A stretch of DNA of 21,343 nt from Suillus spraguei. Its lineage: Eukaryota > Basidiomycota > Agaricomycetes > Boletales > Suillaceae. Location: NCBI GenBank assembly GCA_016800925.1, contig JABCPU010000920.1, forward strand, positions 1 to 21,343, in the 5' to 3' direction. The position numbers and the translations under genes are program-made. The notes below the pieces were generated by a model. That model was not told the DNA's origin. It saw only the letters and a program-made list of their open reading frames with translations, and searched no databases. Shown in pieces: positions 8,726 through 19,600 of this stretch (its first letter is position 1; every line of letters begins with the position of its first letter).

Positions 8726-9697
8726 GTAAAGATACAACCTAACCTGGGCTGTAGATAAACTACCTCCTAAGTTAGTGTTAGTATGTGAGTCTTGTGCTCC
8801 GTCTAGTCTGCTTCACTTGTGAGAACAAAAATGTTCAACCCTAAAGGGGGATGCCTGTTAGTATAGTCTAATCCAAGTCAAGCCAGTGAGCAAATGTAGT
8901 GTTGTGGTCAGTGGTAAGATGCCGCGGTTAGCGAAGATGCTGCTGTAAAGATACAACCTAGCCTGGGCTGTAGATAAACCACTGCCTAAACTAGTATGTG
9001 AGTCTTGCGCTAAGTTGCCATGGTCAGCAATGATACCGCCGGAACTAGCATCGTGTGTAGCGGTGCTACCGTGGTCGAGATATGGTCAGTAACAGTTGCA
9101 TCGAGTGATAATATCAGTGGTAACGGTAAAGCTGCGAGTGGTGTGAAGAAACAGTAAAGAAAGCCGCAGTACTTCCAGCGGTAAAGCAGCGGTGCGTGAG
9201 AAGTTTAGTCAAAATAAGAGTCAAAAGTGTAGCAGTATGCCAGTGGTAATGGAGAACGAGCGTGATGGATTAATGAGCGATAAGAAAACTTTAAAGACTA
9301 TGTCCACTACTGGGTAGATCCAGAGCTAGACAATAATCCTGACCTATAGTACATGCAATGGTGTAAAATAAGGTACTTGTATCATGCGGGGTACGCGGTG
9401 CTTATATCCTAAATTGTATGTACTCGGAATACTCTAGGCGAGATCAGTAGTGCTGGAGTGTAGTAACCACTGTAAGTAAACATAGTGTGAGGTGCTGCGG
9501 CACGAGGCAACATGTAATAAGGCTTGCTGTGGAATCAGTGATAACAAACATAAAACAAACAACGCACCAAATGGAGCTATGCAGATGCGGCAAGGACATG
9601 GGAGGACATCAGTACATGGAATGTGGTGCGGCAGTCGGTATGGTGTGCGGTAAGCGTGGGATGCTGCCGGTAATGCTAAATGGGTAAGATGGCCATG
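8726..9697 (-). repeat. Right arm of foldback element, with internal duplication
   Basis: 972 bases, inverted copy of 7434-8300. It is longer than the left arm mainly because 8945-9012 is a second, direct copy of 8726-8798 (both begin gtaaagatacaacct and contain tatgtgagtcttg) inserted beside the segment gatgctgctg. Confidence 0.72.
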
Positions 9698-9702
9698 CAT
9701 AG

Positions 9703-10303
9703 AGGGAAAAGTAAAAGTACCGGAATGTGCGAAGAGTCCTTTTTAACATGTGCCGTGAATGGCCGGAATACATAGTGAGAACGGTAGCGAGATAGAGATA
9801 TTTAGCTAAGAGGCACGCAGCAAGCAAGCGGCATCACGGAAGGTAAGTCAAGTCTTGCCGTAGCTTTAGTAACGGCAGAAACGAATATGCTACGCACCAA
9901 TGGATCTTAGACGGAAATGGAATGGACAGGAGGACATTGGTAGCGAGATTCGGTAAGGGGCAAGGATCCATGGAGCGAAAATGGTACCGGCGAAGCGAAA
10001 AGGGGTAATGCTCGCTATAGGGGTTTTCTCGGTAGCTGCTGTAGACGGTAATGAGACACTTGTCTAAAACAGCACTTTCATGGTCAGCATGACTTTGTTT
10101 GCTACAGCGTAGTTACCTTGCTTCTGCCATTACTCAACCTACAGCAGGATTTACCTTACATCTCAAGGGGCCGCTGCACACTGTGCACCTCTTTATTAAG
10201 TACCCTGTTTATTTTCTTTCTTGCTACTGGACTCGCATAGCTATCTTGTATGTGCTTGCATATTAAAAAGGACTGAACATACATACCATTACTTTTACTT
10301 CCC
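9703..10303. repeat. Second imperfect inverted repeat (arms 9703-9895 and 10107-10303)
   Basis: The arm 9703-9895 (aagtaaaagtac, agtcctttttaacatg, taacggcagaaacg) matches the reverse complement of 10107-10303 (agtaaaagtaat, cagtcctttttaatatg, taatggcagaagc). The identity is clearly lower than in the first foldback. The loop (9896-10106) contains an apparent diverged direct copy of part of the first element's right arm: acgcaccaatgg and gacaggaggacat, compared with acgcaccaaatgg and gacatgggaggacat near 9561-9608. Confidence 0.55.
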
Positions 10304-11110
10304 GTTACATTCCTTCACTAGGACTTAGTATCTGAAACGCTCACTAGTTTGCAATCCATTTGCTTTTGAACTCTCCTCTGTTTGAACATTGCTCTTAGAT
10401 TTAACTGCCGGTAACTTTACCGCTTGAAGTACCGCACAACTTTGACTTCGCTACTCGTAACTGGACTGTGGCCAGTGATCTCGCTGGGTCATTTTCTCTC
10501 TCTTCTGTGTTCTAGCTCATATGGAGTTGCGGCTACCGCTACCGCACTGCCAGTGGTAATAACATTTTTGTCTTGCTCAAGTAACTTTGTTCTTGCTCTT
10601 GCTAGCTAACCGTTGCAGCTATCCTTACCCCGCGTGTACCGCTGACACTGCGCTAGTACCGCCACTAACCTCGGAAGTCGGAATTCTCGTTTCCTTATTA
10701 GTATTTCCTTGTTTCCTTTGCACTAACATAGAAGGAATTGCTTATATTTGCAGTCCTCTTGGGTCAAATATCTCACTCGCACCTTCAGTAGGATTAACAC
10801 TGCGCTCATACTTAGGCCAGTGCTAGTTTCTTTGTTTCACCAGCTTGGGCTAAGTGATATATACAATCATAATGGCCAACGGTGTACCTACAATGTAAAA
10901 ACCACCAGCTGGTCCTATACCTTGGCCTCATTACTATCCTGGCCAGATGCAGATTGTATGTGTAGAGTTATGCTAGCCAGGCCATGTGATGGATATACAC
11001 ATACTGCAGTCACTTTATGCCTGTATAATACATACAGCCGAGGTTGAAATATCCCTGTTCTACACAGGCCAGCTGATGTGGGCCCATCAATGTATTGTTG
11101 TGTTAAATAC
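10304..11110. other. Non-coding stretch with traces of the foldback repeat family
   Basis: No gene, RNA or transposon domain recognised. At 10409-10440 ctttaccgcttgaagtaccgca resembles a piece of the left foldback arm (7936-7959), and ggctaccgctaccgc at 10529 resembles 7985-8000, suggesting a third, badly decayed copy. TGGCCA-type words recur at 10890-11070. The open frames here are short and of biased composition. Confidence 0.35.
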
Positions 11111-11383
11111 AGGTGGGCCGATGTCAAGTGTATATGTGATACCAACAGTGGGCCCATAGTATGTGGTATAGTAGATAAGTGTACACTTTCCTATTGCCTT
11201 TGGTAGGTATTTTATGGTAGGTAGTGTATCAAACATGTACCTGATATGAACAGGTGGGCCTATCACAAGTGTATATCTGATACCAACAAGTGGGCCAGTT
11301 GAAATGTGTATGTGATACCAACAGTGGGCCCATAGGATGTAGTATAGTGGATAAGTTTACACTTTCTATTGACATTGGTAGGT
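11111..11383 (+). repeat. Direct repeats with a GTGGGCC(C) core
   Basis: A unit of about 73 bases, starting gtgataccaacagtgggccc and ending ttggtaggt, occurs at 11136-11208 and 11312-11383. Between them is a partial third unit (11270-11300, ctgataccaacaagtgggcc). The word aggtgggcc also opens at 11111 and about 11251. These repeats lie just before the KDZ transposase remains and could be subterminal repeats of that transposon, but its end has not been identified. Confidence 0.65.
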
Positions 11384-12616
11384 GGTGTATGTTTTAAACA
11401 ACGCATCCAGACAACAACACCACTACTTTGGTACATGGTCAAGTCAAAGCCAAAAGCCTGGAGTCCTCCAAAGACATCCTCTTTGCTTAGATGGGAGGAC
11501 AAAAGAACTTCTTCAGGAGATACAGGACAATCTGTCAAAGTTCAATGTTGCAATAGAACACCTTCAGTTCATTCATCCCCCAGGAAATCGCCTACAAGCA
11601 GTATAAACGTCAGTGAATTCAACTTGGAGCCTTGTCAGCTTCGCAAGTCCATGGCAAGCTCATCATTCACTTGCCTGGTCTCATTTACTGACACTGAGTA
11701 TCAAGAGTCAAAATGACTATCTATCTGAGTGGCAGTACAAGACCAAGGACTACTTGGACTTGCTCTGTCTGTCCAAAGGATGGAGTCTACAGATGTCACA
11801 GCTGTATGGGTGAGCTGCTCTTCTGCACTCATTGCTGCAGGACGGTTCACCACCTCATGCCTTTCCATTTGATCAGTCAATGGACTGGGGGATTCTTCAA
11901 GGACACTTCTTTGATCAAGATCAGGCTGAAATCCACCTTGGTCACCAGGGAGTGCCTTGTCCCAAAGCAACTGAAGAGTGGTACAACACAGATGATGAAG
12001 GAGAGTATTTCACCAAAGGCCCATAGGTACCTTTGGTCAATGATCTTGGATGATGATGGTGGTGGATACATTGGGGCTCACTCCTTAATGATCATATTCT
12101 GTCAATGTGCCAACTCTCTGAGTCCTGACATGCAACTATTCAAAACAGGTCTCTTCCCGGCATCTTCACTTCCCCAAAGACAGCATTCACATTGCAGTGC
12201 TGGATGACTTCCTGTTGGATAACCTGGAATGTGGGACTTCGGCGATGAACTACTACAGTAAATTAAGGAGAATCACATCCAGCATGTTTCCTTATCTAGT
12301 TCCTGTGAGTGCTGTGGATGTCCTTCTCACAATGGCCAAAAGGATTGATATAGGGAATTGATGAGGGTGGACAGGCAGTGGAGACAGCTGAAGCAGCTCA
12401 AGTGGCATGGGTTCAGTTATGAGAAGTGAAAGCCAAAGGCAGGGGAGCTTGCTCTGTTCTGTCTGGCATGTCTGCAGCCTGGGGTAGATGTCAATTTGGC
12501 AGAAAAGAATGCGGCTGATCCTGCATGGCTGAATTTAAGATCCTTGGTGATGGATGGCAATTTCAAGGCCAAGCATATGTTTCCAGCAAATCCGACCGAC
12601 AAGGTAGCATTGACCA

Positions 12617-12621
12617 ATGGC
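12617..12621 (+). repeat. Target-site duplication of solo LTR, left (atggc)
   Basis: Identical to 13060-13064 on the other side of the solo LTR. A five-base duplication is usual for Ty3/gypsy integrases. Confidence 0.9.
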
Positions 12622-13059
12622 TGTTACAATTGTACATGCCCCTATTCATTTTCCTCTCATCTTTACCTTGTATATTATGTAACACACATCTCGACTCGTA
12701 TTCTCAATGCATCTGTACTATAGTCGCCTTCCATCTTTGGATATGCACTTGCATTCTCACATCTCTCTTGGTCCATGCGCACATATTGGCTTATTTAAGC
12801 ACGCTGTATTACACTTGTGTACTTTACTTTAATCTTACTGTCTCCAACCTAAGTTGTCTAAATTGTTTCTAAGTCTAAGCACTCCTTAGCCTTAGTCATT
12901 ATTCCTGATTGTCTTTGAGTCGCAACTCTTTGACTTGAACCTGTACTCGGAACCCTCCGTGTACTCTCATCCTCATTTTCTTTTGAACATAGTAGAACTT
13001 CCCAGCAGACCGGCTGTGTCTTTTCACTGTCGCTGGTGACACCATCCCAGTTCGTAACA
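12622..13059 (+). repeat. Solo LTR of the chromovirus family inside the KDZ gene (438 bp)
   Basis: Opens TGTTACAAT, closes GTTCGTAACA, and is flanked on both sides by atggc (12617-12621 and 13060-13064), a 5-bp target duplication. Removing the LTR and one atggc joins the two KDZ halves in the same reading frame, so the insertion point is exact. It keeps the TATTTAA box (12792) and the 11-mer (12826-12836) at the same 34-bp spacing as the full-length copies. It is clearly more diverged than they are, lacks a stretch equivalent to ggttttacctgg...cttagg after base 12840, and several CpG sites have become TpG or CpA. It probably arose by recombination between the two LTRs of a full element. Confidence 0.95.
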
Positions 13060-13064
13060 ATGGC
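13060..13064 (+). repeat. Target-site duplication of solo LTR, right (atggc)
   Basis: Partner of 12617-12621. Confidence 0.9.
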
Positions 13065-14653
13065 CTTGGCTTTATGGTTGGTGATGCATGGTACAAAATG
13101 CATCTCACAGAGGCAAAGGATATTGTAAATTTGTCTGACTGCAACAATCACCCAGTGGTCAACCAGGCAAATGCTTCACATGACAAGCTGGAAGCCATGG
13201 GATAGGTGGGTGTGCTTATGCTAGACACAGCTGTTTTGTCCCACATTCGATGGTGGACTTTCAGAAGGGGGAAAGGTTCGCCGACCAATATTGTAACTTG
13301 CTTGATATGAACTGATTCTTTGGTCGGCAAAGGCAGATGAACATGGACTACACACTGTGTCAAGCTCTGGGGTACAAGGCCAATGGAATTGACCAGGCAT
13401 TGACTTTCTATGACATCAATTGTCAATACCACGAGACATCTCCACCAGCGGGTTGATGGGTCACCTTATCTCGACTTCCATGGGGCATGGAGGTTATCCT
13501 GGCATTGGGCTCTGGCATGTCCACAGCTGTCAAGACAAATTCTATGTATGGTATGCATCAAACTTCATCACTGGTGCTGCCAGGATCGATGGTGAAATTA
13601 TGGAGACTCTGTGGGCACCCTTAAACATTATATCACCATTGGCGAGGGGAATGTCAACCCCCCACTGAAAGGAATGTTTGGATTTTCAAATGAATGACTG
13701 CAATTTTATGAAGATGATGCACATCAGTGAGCTATGTCATTTGACTGATATCACAAATTCACATTCATTCAGGTAAGTTCCTCTGCCAAAAATTCAAGGA
13801 AGCTGTGCAGGGAGTCTGAGATAGCCAATATGCATTTGACCAATTGAGCAAGACCACTGATGATGATACTCTTATCAAATGGGAAGTAGATGCTGCTGCA
13901 GCTCAGGATGACCGCCTCCATAATCCCAGCGTCATGGACATATATGAAGTTCAATTGACTAAAGGTCTGTGGCAATAGAATAACCATTACTATATGCTCA
14001 TGGATTGGCAAAGCACTGACAAGGAAACAACAAGAGTTGCACTTGTTGAACCATCAGCCAAGATGGCCTGCCAGTAAGATACATTGTGGTGCTGCAACAT
14101 GGCTAGTATCTGGAATAACACTGGAGGAGGCGCAAGTTGCCCTCCTGATTGATGCAAATAAACTGGGAAAACAGCTGACTGATGCTGAGAAGCTAGCAGT
14201 AGCTCAGCACCAAGACAGACTGCAAGGTAAAATTGATGAATTTGTCAGGGTGGCAGTGACATTTCTCGGCGATCAATTAGACAGCTATGACCAGTTGGAC
14301 CTCATGATCATGATGTTGGATACTGCAGATTTAGATTATGCAGGGTCATCATCTGATGATCTTGATTGGCCAGATGACGAAGACTGATATGACATGCTGG
14401 TCAAGTTCAATCCCAAGACCATGGTAATTTCACTGCCCTCCAACATTGGTATTGAAAGATGTGCCAAGTGGGGCGTCGCCGACCTGGTACTGCAAGAAAT
14501 ATTATTGAGAGAAGGTCAAGCAAATGATGCATTGCATGCCATCAGGGTTAACATAGCTGACAAGGCTGTTTCTCTTTCGCACCACAGTTTGGTTGGCAAA
14601 GTCACAAGCTCGGGTCAACCAGGGCATGGGCCCGGGTGCACTCGGTGGACAAA

Positions 14654-15125
14654 TGTTACGAACTGGGGTGGCGTCACCAGCGACAGTGAAAAGACACAGG
14701 CGGTCTGCTGGGAGTTCTTACAATGTTCAAAAAGAGACAAGGTGAAAGTACAAGGAACGTGTTCGAGTACGATCAAGGGTTCAGCCTCAAAGACAAGTCT
14801 AAGAGGTATCCGCGAGAATAGAGACTAAGGCTAAGGAGTGCTTAGACTTAGAGACGATTCAAGACGACTTAGGTTGGAGACCTAAGCGAAGGAGATTCCA
14901 GGTAAAACCCAGTAAGATTAAAGTAGGGAATCTACTACAAGTACACTGTGCTTAAATAGGCCAATATGTGCGCACAGACCAAGAAGGGTGTGAGAATGTA
15001 AGTGCGTATCCAAAGAAGGAAGGCAACTATAGTACAGATGCGTTGAGCATATGAGTCAGAGTCATGTTACGTAATATACGGTAAATGAAGTAAGAAAATG
15101 AATAGGGGCACGTACGATTGTAACA
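14654..15125 (-). repeat. 3' LTR of right copy (472 bp)
   Basis: Reading on the minus strand it opens TGTTACAATCG (15125) and closes CAGTTCGTAACA (14654). It contains TATTTAA at 14958-14952 and the self-primer 11-mer at 14924-14914. It retains the segment that the left copy's 5' LTR has lost. Confidence 0.95.
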
Positions 15126-15157
15126 TTACCCCCTTTTTACACGTAAAGTCACCGACT

Positions 15158-16600
15158 TTACTCACTTTGATTCGCATAGTAAATGGGGTCATCGCTAAAC
15201 TCGTAGTCTTCATCAGCAAACGACCCACTCATCATATACTTGGCTTCTTCAAGACCAGCGCGATGCTTAGAGTCCTTCTCTTTCTTTCGAATATGTTCAT
15301 CGTCAAGCTGCTTCTCCAGGTACGAAGTGCGTCATAGAATCCTTCATCCTTCCAGTTAACTCGAAGGGAGGAGGTCCAACTCGTGAGGAAGTAAAGAGAT
15401 AAATGAGTGGGCGACCAATATCTGCAAATCTTGCACTGATATTCGCGCAATTCTTTGACGTGCCTAGCAAGCCACAGATTCGGCACTTCATATTCTCATC
15501 AGGTTGGAATGAACTGCGCGCAAGGGGGATGGAGAGATGATGGGTGTGGGACTAGTGGATCTGGCGCGCTTCTTTCCCTTTTCTTCGTCATACGTTTTAA
15601 GGCAAGGGTGTTGGTTCGCTTAAGTTGCGCCTGCGGGTGGAGGATAATGTGTATGCTGACGCAGGAAGGTCCGGAGTAATTGCTCGTTCAGCATCGCGAG
15701 AAGTTCGGGGAGGAGGGAAGAGAGGTGATGCCGAAAGTCTTTTACTAAGACTGGTGAAACGGGATCCATAGGACCGAATGACGATGGGATAGACATAGGG
15801 GGTGTATATGAAGGTCGCGGAGTCGAGGACCTAATGTTACCAGTTCAGTGGTAGAGATTCCTATAGTTTGCGGCTTCGACCTGTTCTTCTGTGCATGGTT
15901 CATACAGCCATGCGGGATGGTCATAGAGACGGTAATGGGGGTGGTGAGGTTGGTCGTTGAATCGGGGATGGGGTTCGTGGAGAGGCAAGGTTACTTTGCG
16001 TCTGCTGTAGATCGGTAATAGTTCTTCCACTAGTTTCTGGCTGCTCTTGTTTCAGCGACTGACTGTTGAATGGTTTCGACGACTTGGTTTGTAAGTTGTC
16101 CGATCTCTTGGACAGCAGTGTATAAGCCAGTAAAGGCATCAAGACTAGTATAAGCGCGTGAAGAAGAGGGTGCTGGGATAGGAAGTGGCGTATCTTCCTG
16201 CGGAGAGGGAGGTCGAGCAACACCTGCTCGACGCTCGGCAATGATGTGAATAGCTTCTTCAACATCATTCTTAAAGGAATCGGGAAGAAGCAACATAGCG
16301 TAAGCACGAATGCGTTTTTGAAGATGAAGGAAGCGGTGACGGAGAGTAATTTCTGTTTCTTTGGCAGTGGCTTCAATGAGGGCTGCAATACGAATGATGT
16401 TGACGATGAGGAGGGCAGGGAAGGCGCCTCTTTCAGTAAGGATTCTTTCGATTTCGAGGGCATGTCCCTCGCAGAGAATGGCGGCTTCGATGTAAGAGGA
16501 GTTATCGATTTCAGGTAAGGGTTCCGTATCGTTCAGTTTCAGAGTCGGAGTCATTGGTGGCAGCGACGACGGGTGTAATGTAAGCAGTGGGGAAAGACAT
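15158..16600 (-). pseudogene. ORF3 of right copy (zinc-knuckle accessory protein), frameshifted
   Basis: Counterpart of 5388-6855. ATG at 16600 (MSFPTAYITP), stop at 15160-15158. Two bases are missing near 16519 relative to the left copy, after which 16554-16030 is open for 174 codons. That frame carries the helical region (SYIEAAILCEGHALEIERIL), LLPDSFKNDVEEAIHIIAER, the proline linker (PPSPQEDTPLPIPAPSS) and VVETIQQSVAET. The knuckle region (about 15491-15380) is damaged: the first knuckle keeps its Cys pair, but the His is lost through an indel, and the second is out of frame with the first. The last block (GPPPFELT) and the acidic C-terminus survive in pieces. The protein is best judged from both copies together. 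Confidence 0.72.
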
Positions 16601-16611
16601 TTCGATGGTAG

Positions 16612-19600
16612 TTAATCAGTGCTGATGCGAGTTGATTGACTGAAGAAATCAAGGGCGTGTTGCTTCTTATAAGCATTCAAGATTCGAGCGGAGTTCTTCA
16701 AGTTCTTTTCTGGGAGCCATTCGTTATCTCCCGATGAGATATCCTTTCCAGAACAAGATAAGCGTGCGTGCGGTTCCTTTGTGAGAAAGAATTGCTTCGA
16801 TTTCATATTCTTCTTCTTCTTCGATGATGTCAGGGGTGGTTCAGGGAAGTTCGGTCCGTGTACGTCTGTTTCGCTATAGGATGATAAGACAGAAGCATGG
16901 AACGTGGGGTGAATCTTCCACTGGGGGAGCTTGAGTGTGAACGTGATGGGAGATAAGACATCGATGATCGGGAAAGGTCCGTATCGTTTCGGTGCAGTTT
17001 CCTTGATGGGAGTTTAAGTCTAAGATTAGCGGCAGATAGCCAAACCTTATCTCCGATCTTCCATGGGTGTACTTATCTCCTCGGGATCGTTCGGCCATTG
17101 TCTGCATGCAATTTGTGACAGGCGATTGCTTCTTCTCTTATCTTCTGCAGAGATCGTACTCGATCTTCTGCTGCGGGGACGGATGAATCAGGGATAAGAT
17201 GAGGGATAGCGCGTGGTTCATATCCCATCATCAAATAGAAGGGTGATGCATTCCTTGCATCGTGTTTTCGGTGGTTGTGGACGAATTCGGCGATTGGTAG
17301 GTGTTCTACCCAATCTTCGGGTTGTTACGGCAATAAATGCGAGGTATGTTTCAAGTTCTTGATTAGCCTTTCGTTTGACCATCAGTCTGTGGGTGGTAAG
17401 CCGTGGATGGAGCGATGACGTAGTCGAGAAGTCGGGCAAGTTCCTTTGAGAAGCGAGATAGGAATTGCGGTCCTCGATCCGAGATAACTTTGTCATGGAG
17501 TCCAAATCGTCGGTAAACATGTTTTAAAAATAGCTTGGCCACACCTTCTGAGTGATGGTTTTCAAACAAGGGATAATAATTACCCCCTTCGTAAGGCCAT
17601 GGTCTACCACGACCATGATACTGTCAAAGCCTCCAGAGACGGGGAGGTCAGTGATAAGATCAACGGAGACCTGGGAGAACGGGCGAACAGCCGAGAAGGA
17701 ATAGGTGAGAGGGGGTCGAACGGGATGAGTATCCGCTTTCATTTGCTGACAAAGGGCGCAACCCTCAACGTATTTCCGAATATAAGAGCCCATTGCAGGC
17801 CACCAGGCTTCCGTTTACGAGTTCTTCAGTTTTGAATCTACCGGGGTGTCCCGCGGTAGGATGATCATGATACCTTTTCAGGATATCGGAGCGATGCGCC
17901 GGTGGAATAAGCGCGTTCTTAAAATAGAGGACGTTCTCCTCAATCTTCCAATCAGAAAGTGCCGATTTCATAGGGGAAGGCACACGCCATCAAGGGCATC
18001 AGATGCGTCTTGAAGACAGGGTCGTCGAGGGGGTCAGAGGATGACAGCACATCCTTCAAGTCGGTGTCAATAAGACGAACGAATAGAGCGTCAGGGAGGA
18101 GGGTCTGGTCCTCGTTATCGTCTTTGCCAGAGTCATAATCAGGCCGGCGGGATAGTGCATCAGGTACTGCTAATTTAGTACCTGCAACGTGATGCAGTTC
18201 GATGTCGTAAATAGACAAAATCAATTGCCAACGTGCTTGGCGACGGGTGAGCTTCTGTGCACTTCTAAAGTACAGAAGGTTCTTATGGTCGGTGAATACC
18301 AGGACGGGGTGTGGGTTTCCTTCGAGATAATGACGCCATTCGTTCAATGCCCGGATCACGGCAAGGAGTTCCCGATCAAAGATCTGGTAATTGCGTTCTG
18401 CGGGGTTCAAAGACTGTGAGAGGTATGCACATGGGTGATAAACACCATTCTCATCAGTCTGCAGGAGAACTCCGCCAGTTGCTACAAGCGAAGCGTCGGT
18501 AGCAATGGCAAATTGTCGGGAAGGATCAGGGTTACGGAGTACCGGTTGGGAAGTGAAGCGTCGTTTCAATTCTTCGAAGGTGTCCATACATTCGGTTGAC
18601 CATTCAAAGGCCTTATCTTTCTTTGTCAAATCGATAAGGGGTCTGGCGATGTCAGAATAGTGGGAAATGAACGTGCGGTAGAAGTTGCAAAACCGAGGAA
18701 TGACCGAACATCTTTTACAGATTTCGGGATTGGCCATTCGGAGATTCCCTTGGTCTTGGCGGTGTCCATAGCAACTTGTCCGGGGCGAATTATCATTCCG
18801 AGGTATTCCACTTCTTCTGCATCGAAGGTGCATTTCTCCGGTTTCAAGAACAGGTGTTCTTTTCGTATTTTCATCAAAACTCGTCTGGTCCGTTCACGGT
18901 GTTCTGCCATTGTGTAGAGAAAATCAGGATATCGTCCATATAGATAACCATCCATCCTTCATTGATTTCTTGTTGAAAGGTGCGATTCATGTATGCTTGA
19001 AAAGTTGCTGGGGAATTGCAAAGGCCGAAGAACATGACGTTCGGTTCAAAGAGGCCAAATTCCGTGGTAAAAGCAGCTTTCCACCTATCATCAGGATGGA
19101 TGCGAATGTTGTTATAACCGGACCGGATATCCATTTTCGTAAAGAACTGTGCGATGAAGACGTGCGACAAGGGAAATAGGGAGTGGGAGCGGTATGCGTT
19201 CTTGACTGTCCAATCATTGATGTAGCGATAATCTTGACAGGGACGCAGTTCTCCGCTCTTCTTTCCCACAAAGAAGAAGCCACTAGCTTGAGGTGACTTC
19301 GATTCGAGATAAAGCCTTTCGCAACGTTTTCATCGATAAACGTTTTGACAGCAGCGCGTTCTTTTTCCGATAGCGGGTAACCTTAGACGTACGAGGAATA
19401 AAACCGGGTTTGGTGTCGATCCGATGATCGATACCAGGGCGTTCGGGGGTAGTTTGTTAATCCGTCTTTAGCAAAGACGTCTGCGAAGTCGTGCAAATAA
19501 TCCGGGACCAATTCTTCGAAGGATTTCTTTTTCTTTTCCTTCTCGTCCGTAGCGAATTCCTGAGCTTTGTTACTATATTTCGGGGAGGAGTGGAATTGAG

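Larger units (their letters stand above)
7434..9697. mobile_element. Foldback element with long imperfect inverted repeats
   Basis: The segment 7434-8300 reappears reverse-complemented at 8726-9697, starting with catggcc / ggccatg at the outer ends. Matches run nearly the whole length, for example ggatctacccagtagt (7801-7820 region) against actactgggtagatcc (9306-9321). By eye the arms agree at most positions but with many substitutions, so the structure is old. No transposase or long reading frame of recognisable protein is present: the frames seen here are short and low in complexity. It could be a foldback or MITE-like non-autonomous element, or an inverted duplication of an unknown repeat. 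Confidence 0.75.
11388..14653 (+). pseudogene. KDZ-family transposase with CxC2 cysteine cluster, decayed and interrupted
   Basis: DNA transposase of the Kyakuja-Dileera-Zisupton group. Clear similarity starts near 11690 (YLSEWQYKTKDYLDLL); the part before that is uncertain. The CxC2 cluster spans 11761-11850: CSVCPKDGVYRCHSC, LLFCTHCC, then H and PFHLISQW. Further KDZ landmarks follow in changing frames: HLGHQGVPCP (11935), LFKTGLFPAS (12140), VLDDFLLDNLECGTSAMNYY (12197), LMRVDRQWRQLK (12358), GELALFCLACLQPGVD, MDGNFKAKHM with its Asp at codon 12553. After the solo LTR: MVGDAWYKMHL, CAYARHSC, VDFQKGERF, YDINCQYHE and, near the C-terminus, SLPSNIGIERC and LLREGQANDALHAIR. Multiple frameshifts and in-frame stops make it dead. 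The right retrotransposon cuts it at 14653; the rest should lie beyond that element. Confidence 0.88.

Noticed and set aside
10424..11157. Short open frames with hydrophobic content (10424-10609, 10587-10826, 10748-11047)
   Set aside because: No start context, domain or partner; composition follows the local simple repeats. Not supported as genes.
11111..11383. CRISPR-like or telomere-like array
   Set aside because: Only two to three diverged units with irregular spacing, in a eukaryotic transposon setting.
7364..14653. tRNA, rRNA or host genes in the spacer between the two retrotransposons
   Set aside because: I looked on both strands and saw no cloverleaf, rRNA-like or conserved host protein sequence.
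14394..14828. 144-codon open frame spanning the KDZ C-terminus and the right LTR
   Set aside because: A chance fusion: the part to 14653 is KDZ and the rest is antisense LTR.
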